29,486 nt of DNA from UBA5972 sp964567685. Its GTDB lineage: Bacteria; Pseudomonadota; Alphaproteobacteria; Rhodobacterales; Rhodobacteraceae. Of this stretch, positions 24,252 through 29,486 are shown piece after piece. The notes beneath the pieces were generated by a model. It was not told the origin of the DNA. It ran no database searches and saw only the letters and a list, made by a program, of their open reading frames with translations. A program made the translations under genes and the position numbers. Location: NCBI GenBank assembly GCA_964567685.1, contig CAZMNO010000043.1, forward strand, positions 1 through 29,486, written 5' to 3'. Positions within the stretch are counted from its first letter, which is position 1; every line of letters begins with the position of its first letter.

Positions 24252-25147
24252 GCCCGGCGGCACACTCGCCAGAGGATGATAAACCCGATCAGGATCATCG
24301 GCAGGCTCAGAACCTGCCCCATGGTCAGCCCCCAGCTTTGTGCATCAGCGCCAAACCTGATGACATATCCAAATGGATTATCAGCCGTTGCAAACTGCGC
24401 ATCGGCCTGACGGAACAGCTCTACAAAGGCCCGCGCGGCACCGTAAAGAATGAAAAAGAGCCCGGCGAGGCTGCCCGGTTTCTTAAGCCAGCCGCGTTTA
24501 TGTGCCAGCACGAACATCACCACGCCGATCAGCACCCCCTCAAGCCCCGCTTCATAAAGCTGTGAAGGGTGGCGGGCGCAGATCGCTTCCCAGTCAGGCG
24601 GGCAGGTTTGCGCGTGGGAGCCGGGAAAGACCACACCCCAGGGCATGGTCGTGGGTCTGCCCCAAAGCTCGGCATTGATGAAATTGGCGATGCGGCCAAA
24701 GAACAGGCCGATGGCAATCGTGACGGCAAAGCAATCACCGATGTCGGCGACCGAGAGGTTGTGTTTCCTGGCAAAAAGAACACCTGCCGCGATGACGCCA
24801 AGAAACCCCCCGTGAAACGACATCCCGCCCTGCCAGACCATTGGAATTTCAAGCGGATTGGCCAGATAATACCCCGGTTGATAGAACAGGACAAAACCCA
24901 GCCGACCACCGATGACCACGCCCAGAACCACCCATGTCAGCAGATCTTCAAGCTGCTTCAGGCTGAGCGGCGGCGTGTTATTCTGCCAAAGGTGCGGTCG
25001 ATTGATAAGGGCGGCGATCCAGCGCCAGGCGAGCAGAAACCCGGCGATATAGGCCAGCGCATACCAGCGCAGCGACAAGGTGATGGGCCCCAGCGGGATC
25101 GAGAAGATCTCAGGGGATATATCCGGAAACGGGATCAGCGCCTGCAC
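24248..25147 (-). CDS. lgt: Phosphatidylglycerol-prolipoprotein diacylglyceryl transferase
   Basis: Lgt attaches diacylglycerol to the lipobox cysteine of prolipoproteins, in the inner membrane. The 299-residue protein has about seven hydrophobic segments (for example YALAYIAGFLLAW and LLTWVVLGVVIGGRLGF). The family signature GRIANFINAELWG is at residues 151-163, with Arg152 and Glu160. His112 in SFHGG corresponds to the essential histidine. GAARAFVELFRQ carries the late conserved arginine. I chose the GTG start at 25147 because GAAAGG precedes it and the length is normal. A longer frame to 25309 overlaps ubiK on the other strand. Confidence 0.95.
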   Translation of the reverse strand: MQALIPFPDISPEIFSIPLGPITLSLRWYALAYIAGFLLAWRWIAALINRPHLWQNNTPPLSLKQLEDLLTWVVLGVVIGGRLGFVLFYQPGYYLANPLEIPMVWQGGMSFHGGFLGVIAAGVLFARKHNLSVADIGDCFAVTIAIGLFFGRIANFINAELWGRPTTMPWGVVFPGSHAQTCPPDWEAICARHPSQLYEAGLEGVLIGVVMFVLAHKRGWLKKPGSLAGLFFILYGAARAFVELFRQADAQFATADNPFGYVIRFGADAQSWGLTMGQVLSLPMILIGFIILWRVCRRA

Positions 25148-25272
25148 GTTCTGCCTTTCGGTTCGGTTATCCCATTCCTTCTCTGTGGTTGCGATATAAG
25201 TCAACCGTTCCCTTGGCAAATCCTTGTGACATCGCCATATAGAGGGCGAAACCAGCCCGATGGGAGGCCATG

Positions 25273-25575
25273 ATGCAGACCCGCAACAAGATTTTCGATG
25301 ACATCTCACAACTGATGAACAATGCCGTCGGTGTGGCGCAAGGCGCCAAGGACGAAGCCGAGGGGGCGATGAAAAGCTGGGTCGACCGCTGGCTCGCCGA
25401 TCGCGATTTCGTCACGCGTGAAGAGTTTGATGCGGTGCGCGCAATGGCGCAAAAAGCGCGCGAAGAAAACGAGGCGCTTAAAGCGCGACTGGATGCGATG
25501 GAATCAGCGGCCAAACCCAAACCCCGCGCCAAAGCAAAACCACGGGCCAAGACTGCGAAGAAAAGCGATACCTGA
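25273..25575 (+). CDS. ubiK: BMFP-domain accessory factor, UbiK-type
   Basis: The 100-residue protein is of the BMFP/UbiK family, small coiled-coil proteins that help the ubiquinone biosynthesis complex and can fuse membranes. An amphipathic N-terminus (TRNKIFDDISQLMNNAVG) is followed by WVDRWLADRDFVTREEFDAVR and a coiled coil rich in Ala, Glu and Arg. The last 25 residues are a Lys/Pro/Ala tail. GGGAGG lies just upstream of two consecutive ATGs, and the second at 25273 has the better spacing. It is divergent from lgt. Confidence 0.85.
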   Translation: MQTRNKIFDDISQLMNNAVGVAQGAKDEAEGAMKSWVDRWLADRDFVTREEFDAVRAMAQKAREENEALKARLDAMESAAKPKPRAKAKPRAKTAKKSDT

Positions 25576-25626
25576 AGCCCGCCGCGCGCAATAGTAGCTG
25601 AAATTTATTAACAAATCACTTCCTTC

Positions 25627-25663
25627 TGTGGATAAAACGAGCCAAGATTTCCATTGATCCACA
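25627..25663. promoter_or_regulatory. DnaA-box-like pair upstream of the ybjN-like gene
   Basis: TGTGGATAA (25627-25635) is a perfect DnaA box (TTATCCACA on the minus strand). TGATCCACA (25655-25663) is a one-mismatch box in the opposite direction, 19 bases away. They lie in a 254-base AT-rich spacer between ubiK and the ybjN-like gene. The spacer has no gene. Two boxes are too few to call an origin. Confidence 0.45.
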
Positions 25664-25829
25664 ACAAAGCGCGATCAGAAGATTTTCCCAAATATTTTCC
25701 TTTACAGACCCGATGAATCGGCCCACCATATCTTGTAAGGTCGGAATCTGAACACACGACCACTAGTGAGGCACTCAGCCTATAGCGGGGGAAACAACTC
25801 GCACAGGCTTATAACAGGGGGCGCAGGCT

Positions 25830-26333
25830 ATGGCTAATATTGAACACTATCTCAGCACCGCAGAAATCCACCCGATCGACATTGTCGAAACACTGGCCGA
25901 ACATCACGAATGGGATTTCGACCGGGTTGCGGATGATCAGATTGCCATGGCCATAGAAGGCGCCTGGCGGACCTATTCGATCACCCTGGCCTGGTCACAC
26001 TATGACGAGACTCTGAGGTTGATCTCTACCTTTGAGATGGACCCGCCAAAAGAGAAACTGCCGCTGCTTTTTGAGGTGCTCAACAGCGCCAATGACAAAT
26101 GCTGGTCCGGCGCGTTTACCCTGTGGCAGGAACAAAGGCTGATGGTCTATCGCTACGGGTTGGTCCTGACAGGGGGCGAAACCGCTGGACCGGCGCAGAT
26201 CAACCAGCTTGTGCAGACAGCGGTGACCAGTTGCGAGCGGTTTTATCCGGCGTTTCAGCTGGTGTGCTGGGGCGACGACACGCCTGCGGATGCCATGCGG
26301 GTAGCATTGGATTCTGCTTTCGGAACAGCCTGA
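25830..26333 (+). CDS. YbjN-domain protein
   Basis: The 167-residue soluble protein matches the YbjN family, which has a type III secretion chaperone-like alpha/beta fold. Typical stretches are PIDIVETLAEHHEWDFDR, LRLISTFEMDPPKEKL, LNSANDKCWSGAFTLWQEQ and MVYRYGLVL. In other bacteria YbjN affects stress tolerance and motility, but the biochemical role is unknown. It precedes proC by 111 bases on the same strand and is probably co-transcribed with it in many relatives. The ribosome site (AGG in GCGCAGGCT) is weak. Confidence 0.88.
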   Translation: MANIEHYLSTAEIHPIDIVETLAEHHEWDFDRVADDQIAMAIEGAWRTYSITLAWSHYDETLRLISTFEMDPPKEKLPLLFEVLNSANDKCWSGAFTLWQEQRLMVYRYGLVLTGGETAGPAQINQLVQTAVTSCERFYPAFQLVCWGDDTPADAMRVALDSAFGTA

Positions 26334-26444
26334 TAGGCGGCAGCGACCGGTCTGATTTTCGAGCCATCGGTGGATTAATCTCTCTTGATGCGCTGGCGGT
26401 TTACTTGCGTTAACATCGCCAAAACTGATCGCGCGAGGCACCAT

Positions 26445-27275
26445 ATGACACTTGATAAGGTTAACAGTCAGGGGCTGGTTCTCTTGGGTTGCGGAAAGAT
26501 GGGATCGGCCATGCTGGAAGGCTGGCTGAACGGCGGGCTGAAGCCGGGCTCGGTGACCATTCTCGACCCCTACCCATCGCCCTGGCTGCTTAAGCAGGAG
26601 GCGGCTGGCGTCGCCCTCAACACAACCCTTCCTGCGGCACCTGCGGTTTGTATCATTGCGGTCAAGCCGCAGATGATGACCGAGGCTCTGCCAGCCCTTC
26701 AGGCGCTTGGAAACGGCGAGACGGTTTTCATCTCCATCGCCGCTGGAACGTCCATTGCTGCCTTTGAGCGTGTTCTGGGTTCCGCAACACCGATCATCCG
26801 GGCGATGCCGAATACGCCGGCAGCCGTGGGGCACGGGATTACAGCGTTGATTGGTAACGATAAAACCGGTGAAACCGACATGGAACTGGCCGAGACCCTG
26901 CTGAGCGCAGTGGGCCAGACCGTGCGGCTGGAAAGCGAAACCCAGATGGATGCGGTGACGGCTGTATCCGGTTCGGGCCCGGCCTATGTTTTTCACCTGA
27001 TCGAAACGCTGGCCGCTGCTGGTGAAGCAGAAGGATTGCCCGCGGAATTGTCGATGAAGCTGGCCCTGACAACGGTTGCCGGAGCTGGCGATCTAGCTGA
27101 AAACGCTGAAGAAAATCCATCACAACTGCGGGTGAACGTGACCTCGCCGGGGGGGACCACTGCAGCGGCGCTGGGCGTGCTGATGGACCCGGAGGCGGGA
27201 TTTCCACCGCTCCTGAAATCCGCCGTCAAGGCTGCAGCGAACCGGGGACGGGAGTTGGGGAAGGCTGATGGCTGA
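26445..27275 (+). CDS. proC: Pyrroline-5-carboxylate reductase
   Basis: ProC reduces 1-pyrroline-5-carboxylate to proline with NAD(P)H. The 276-residue protein shows the Rossmann loop LLGCGKMGSAML (residues 13-24), IRAMPNTPAAVG, SGSGPAYVFHLIE and the signature LRVNVTSPGGTTAAAL near the end. The ATG at 26445 has GAGG six bases before it and gives the usual N-terminus. An upstream in-frame ATG is not needed. It overlaps the next gene, csaA, by eight bases. Confidence 0.96.
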   Translation: MTLDKVNSQGLVLLGCGKMGSAMLEGWLNGGLKPGSVTILDPYPSPWLLKQEAAGVALNTTLPAAPAVCIIAVKPQMMTEALPALQALGNGETVFISIAAGTSIAAFERVLGSATPIIRAMPNTPAAVGHGITALIGNDKTGETDMELAETLLSAVGQTVRLESETQMDAVTAVSGSGPAYVFHLIETLAAAGEAEGLPAELSMKLALTTVAGAGDLAENAEENPSQLRVNVTSPGGTTAAALGVLMDPEAGFPPLLKSAVKAAANRGRELGKADG

Positions 27276-27606
27276 GATCGGGTTTGACGATTTTCTCAAG
27301 GTTGATATCCGCGCCGGCCGGATCGTTCGGGCCGAGAAGTATCCCGAAGCGCGCAAGCCTGCCTATAAGCTGTGGGTGGATTTTGGGGTAGAGATTGGCG
27401 AAAAAAAATCCTCGGCTCAGATTGCAAAACACTATGATATCAAGGATTTGAAAGGCCGGATGGTGATGGCGGTGGTGAATTTTCCACCACGTCAGATCGG
27501 CAGGTTCATGTCTGAAATTCTGGTTCTCGGCGTGCCGGATGAAGAGGGTGAGGTTGTTTTGCTGGCCCCGGATCACGATGTTGAACCCGGCGCACGGATG
27601 TATTGA
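27268..27606 (+). CDS. csaA: CsaA-like tRNA-binding protein
   Basis: The 112-residue protein is a single tRNA-binding OB-fold domain, as in CsaA and the C-terminus of some aminoacyl-tRNA synthetases. Key stretches are FLKVDIRAGRIVRAEKYPEARKP, YKLWVDFG, SAQIAKHYDIKDLKGR and VVNFPPRQIGRFMSEILVLG. CsaA binds tRNA and has chaperone-like activity in Bacillus. The start overlaps the end of proC by eight bases, with AAGG upstream, so it is translationally coupled. It converges with tdk, with nine bases between the stops. Confidence 0.92.
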   Translation: MAEIGFDDFLKVDIRAGRIVRAEKYPEARKPAYKLWVDFGVEIGEKKSSAQIAKHYDIKDLKGRMVMAVVNFPPRQIGRFMSEILVLGVPDEEGEVVLLAPDHDVEPGARMY

Positions 27607-27615
27607 AATCGCCGC

Positions 27616-28200
27616 CTATGCGGTGTCACCAACCGCTTCGCGCCAGTGTTTCCGGCAGAGGGAAACATAGGTTTCGTTGCCGCCGATCTGCACCTGAGCG
27701 CCCTCTTTCAGCGCCTTGCCATCGGGGCCCTGCCGCACCACCATTGTCGCTTTTTTACCGCAAAAACAGATGGTTCTGGCTTCGCGCATCTCATCCGCCA
27801 GAGCCAGAAGGGCCGCAGAACCCGGGAAAAGCTCGCCGCGGAAATCAACCCGCAGGCCGTAACACATGACGGGCACTTTGAGGTCATCGACGGCACGCGC
27901 GAGTTGCCAGACCTGTTCTTTGGTCAGGAACTGGGCCTCGTCGATGAAGACACAGGCACAGGGGCCATTTTTCAACTTGTTTTCAAGGGTTTGAAAGAGG
28001 TTGTCTTCGGGTGTGAACGTATCCGCCGCCTCACCAAAACCGATGCGCGAGGCGATGCGCCCTTCACCCGCCCTGTCGTCAAGCTTGGCCGTCAGCAAAT
28101 AGGTTTCCATGCCGCGCTCGCGGTAGTTATGCGAGGCCTGCAACAGGATCGTCGACTTGCCGGCATTCATGGTGGAGTAGTGGAAATAGAGCTTGGCCAT
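27616..28200 (-). CDS. tdk: Thymidine kinase
   Basis: The type II thymidine kinase phosphorylates thymidine (and deoxyuridine) in the salvage pathway. The 194-residue protein starts MAKLYFHYSTMNAGKSTILL with the P-loop MNAGKST at residues 11-17. The Walker B segment is VFIDEAQFL. The zinc-binding cysteines are in VMCYGL, ICFCGKK and SLCRKHW. The YVSLCRKHW stretch near the C-terminus also belongs to the lasso that closes over thymidine. I used the ATG at 28200, since the in-frame extension upstream covers the repeat array and adds unrelated residues. Confidence 0.95.
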   Translation of the reverse strand: MAKLYFHYSTMNAGKSTILLQASHNYRERGMETYLLTAKLDDRAGEGRIASRIGFGEAADTFTPEDNLFQTLENKLKNGPCACVFIDEAQFLTKEQVWQLARAVDDLKVPVMCYGLRVDFRGELFPGSAALLALADEMREARTICFCGKKATMVVRQGPDGKALKEGAQVQIGGNETYVSLCRKHWREAVGDTA

Positions 28201-28251
28201 GGATGTGGTTTTGCCCCGGCAGGCGGGGGCGTTCAAGGGGGTTTTTGGCCT

Positions 28252-28294
28252 GTGCAGAATGCGTACAGAACCCGTACAGAACCTGTACATACAG
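28252..28294. repeat. Four tandem 11-bp units and a GTACAG dyad
   Basis: Units at 28252 (GTGCAGAATGC), 28263 (GTACAGAACCC), 28274 (GTACAGAACCT) and 28285 (GTACATACAG) repeat every 11 bases, about one helical turn. The third unit runs into the fourth to give a dyad GTACAG-AAC-CTGTAC (28274-28288). The array lies in the divergent spacer between tdk and the BrnA-like gene, the usual place for an operator. Ribbon-helix-helix proteins bind such phased repeats, and the gene next to it encodes one. Confidence 0.85.
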
Positions 28295-28358
28295 TTGGCC
28301 TTACGCAATTTTAATCAAATTCGGGCAATCTGGGGTCTTTCAGGAAACGGGTAGTGTG

Positions 28359-28766
28359 ATGAAAGAACCGGAAAAACTGACCAGGAAAGAGCGCATCGAC
28401 TGGACGCTCCTGATGGATACAATGTCGATGGTGGAGTTTGACCTGATGCAGCCGATCGTGCGCTATGGGCGTATTCCCATCGAATGGGAGACGATCGCCA
28501 AAGAGGTGGCATCGCCGAAAAAGACCCGTATCACGGCGCGGTTTGACGCTGACGTGGTGAAGTTTTTTCGGGTGGCCGGCGAGGGCTATCAGAGCCGGAT
28601 GAACCGCGTCTTGCGCGCTTTCATGCAGACGCGGCTGACCGGGCTGGTGGAAGGCTGGGAGAGCGAGGAGATTGTCGAACGGATCAAGCTTTACCGAAGC
28701 GGGGATATGCGGAGGCCGGAGGTCGGGGATATCAGGGCGCGGATGGGGAAGGGGCGGGGGGAATAG
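28359..28766 (+). CDS. BrnA antitoxin-family protein (ribbon-helix-helix)
   Basis: The product (135 residues from ATG 28359) resembles BrnA-type antitoxins: SPKKTRITARFDADVVKFFR and the GYQSRMNRVLRAFMQ segment form the DNA-binding ribbon-helix-helix. It has a longer N-terminal region than a typical BrnA. A GTG one codon earlier is an alternative start. No BrnT toxin gene precedes it, so it may be an orphan regulator or a remnant of a toxin-antitoxin pair. The 11-bp repeat array 65-107 bases upstream is a candidate for autoregulation. A glycine-rich tail ends the protein. Confidence 0.78.
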   Translation: MKEPEKLTRKERIDWTLLMDTMSMVEFDLMQPIVRYGRIPIEWETIAKEVASPKKTRITARFDADVVKFFRVAGEGYQSRMNRVLRAFMQTRLTGLVEGWESEEIVERIKLYRSGDMRRPEVGDIRARMGKGRGE

Positions 28767-28977
28767 CCCGGAGGGCTGATGTTGTGCGATCTGGGATCGG
28801 GTGCGGGATGAGGGAGCTTTAGCCAGCGGATGTGCCTGTTGCCGTGGTTGTGGAACTGTGGAGCAAGACCCCTCACACGGGGATGGTGCGCACGAATAAT
28901 GAACACAGTGCTTTTGATTGATGCATTCAGCAGGTGACGAGACTAGCCCGGACTGAAATTGGCCGGTTTGGCGCAGA

Positions 28978-29118
28978 GCCGCGCATCGCCGACGCGTGCG
29001 GGGGCGATCCAACACTGGTGTGTCGGCACTTTATGCCAATAAAACACGTGTAACTTCTCAGCCTTGCGATTACCTCAGCCAATCGCCACCGCGAGGGTGC
29101 GCGTCGGCGATGCGCGGC
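28978..29118. repeat. 19-bp perfect inverted repeat with 103-base spacer
   Basis: GCCGCGCATCGCCGACGCG (28978-28996) is the exact reverse complement of 29100-29118. The spacer between the arms has no gene. The pairing could fold an RNA, or the arms may be ends or a copy of a dispersed element. The right arm overlaps the left arm of the following terminator hairpin. Confidence 0.85.
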
Positions 29119-29154
29119 GGGCTTCGCCCTTGGCTCCGCGCGTGGCGTTTTTTT
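29112..29154 (+). terminator. GC-rich hairpin followed by seven T
   Basis: GCGCGG (29112-29117) pairs with CCGCGC (29136-29141), with an inner GGGC-TTC-GCCC helix (29119-29129), and a run of seven T follows at 29148-29154 after a six-base gap. It looks like a Rho-independent terminator for plus-strand transcripts. Confidence 0.6.
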
Positions 29155-29345
29155 AAACGGCGGCTCCTGACCAAGCGACCGATTCAGAGGGGTACCGAAA
29201 GAGTAAACGAGACTGGCTGTTGTTAAGGGGCACCAAGATCGTGCGGCAGAGTTAAACCAAATAGCCAAACCAAACGGTTGGTTGATTTGTGAGTGAAACA
29301 CTATAGTGGTGCTATTGATCAGGTGAATAAAAGCGGAGCGTGCGT

Positions 29346-29447
29346 TTGAGCCAGACCAAAGAAATTGATCAGCGATTGTTGGCCGAAAATAAGAATGCAC
29401 TGAGAGATATTGCCCGAAGAGGTGTTGTCCCCACTAGGGTCTGTTGA
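29346..29447 (+). pseudogene. Short, probably truncated reading frame at the right end
   Basis: A frame from TTG 29346, with GGAG seven bases upstream, encodes a charged 33-residue peptide (LSQTKEIDQRLLAENKNALR and then RRGVVPTR) before a TGA at 29445-29447. Codon use and the ribosome site suggest a real gene start, cut off where GGGTCTGTTGA begins. If an insertion sequence starts at about 29437, the first 30 residues are the remains of an interrupted gene. I do not recognise the protein. Confidence 0.35.
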
Positions 29448-29486
29448 GATTCACCGGCTATTCAACAGCGCTGCACATGCGTTTAT
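29437..29486. mobile_element. Possible insertion sequence end
   Basis: GGGTCTGTTGAGATTCACCG at 29437 resembles the terminal inverted repeats of some IS5-family elements and follows an ACTA/CTAG-type sequence. CTGTTGA (29441-29447) and TCAACAG (29462-29468) form a small hairpin. The element body lies outside the window, so this is a weak call. Confidence 0.25.

Larger units (their letters stand above)
28767..29345. other. Gene-poor segment with inverted repeat and terminator
   Basis: This 579-base stretch has no gene I accept. The 157-residue minus-strand frame across it is Ser/Arg/Pro-rich, overlaps the inverted repeat and looks like chance. Visible items are the 19-bp inverted repeat (28978-29118), the terminator-like hairpin (29112-29154), and a palindrome CACTATAGTG (29299-29308) in a probable promoter for the truncated frame at the right end. 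Confidence 0.6.

Noticed and set aside
25148..25309. N-terminal extension of lgt to 25309
   Set aside because: It overlaps ubiK, lacks the usual Lgt start, and would make the protein about 50 residues too long. The GTG at 25147 has a good ribosome site.
28927..29400. 157-residue minus-strand frame at the right end
   Set aside because: It has low-complexity composition, spans the inverted repeat and terminator, and has no recognisable motif.

Overview
The window looks like a moderately GC-rich chromosomal segment from an alphaproteobacterium of the Rhodobacterales (Roseobacter-like). This rests on gene content: a hemF/hemE/hemC neighbourhood, a UbiK-type BMFP protein next to lgt, a NDUFAF7/MidA-like methyltransferase beside a YfiH-type protein, a Hint-domain protein, a YbjN-proC-csaA run, and stem-loops followed by GGAGTATTT. 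No rRNA, tRNA, CRISPR array or intact transposase was seen.

Layout. (1) 1-5.8 kb: an octamer tandem repeat, then tetrapyrrole genes hemF, hemE and hemC, mixed with a thioredoxin-like [2Fe-2S] ferredoxin, an acyl-CoA dehydrogenase and a class I glutamine amidotransferase. (2) 5.8-18.2 kb: a catabolic-looking block with hydantoinase/oxoprolinase HyuA and HyuB, a GlcD/D-2-hydroxyglutarate-type FAD dehydrogenase, a MarR regulator, a molybdenum hydroxylase (FAD subunit plus a fused FeS-Mo subunit), a 6-hydroxynicotinate reductase-like Fe-S protein, a UPF0280 (ApbE-like) protein and a DUF1185 protein. (3) 18.2-25.1 kb: trxB, an Lrp/AsnC regulator, a Hint protein, a sulfotransferase, a 51-residue small gene, pgeF, a MidA-like methyltransferase and lgt. 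(4) 25.2-28.8 kb: ubiK, ybjN-like, proC, csaA, tdk and a BrnA-like gene. (5) 28.8-29.5 kb: a gene-poor end with a 19-bp inverted repeat, a terminator and what may be the edge of an insertion sequence.

The most interesting part is block 2. My reading is a pathway for an unidentified nitrogen heterocycle. The molybdenum hydroxylase would add oxygen to the ring, giving a lactam tautomer. The reductase-like protein would partly saturate it, HyuAB would open the lactam at the cost of ATP, and the FAD dehydrogenase would oxidise a 2-hydroxyacid product. The UPF0280 protein may help with flavin attachment. Two near-identical GTATAC-centred palindromes (TTnGTATACnAA) sit 28-34 bases before the first genes of the hyuAB and molybdenum hydroxylase operons, which suggests one regulator controls both. 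The substrate is not known from sequence, and the block contains no transporter.

Several intergenic regions carry inverted or tandem repeats that the genes do not explain: the hemE/hemC spacer, upstream of lrp, upstream of the sulfotransferase, an 11-bp-period array between tdk and the BrnA-like gene, and a possible attenuator-like structure near 29 kb.
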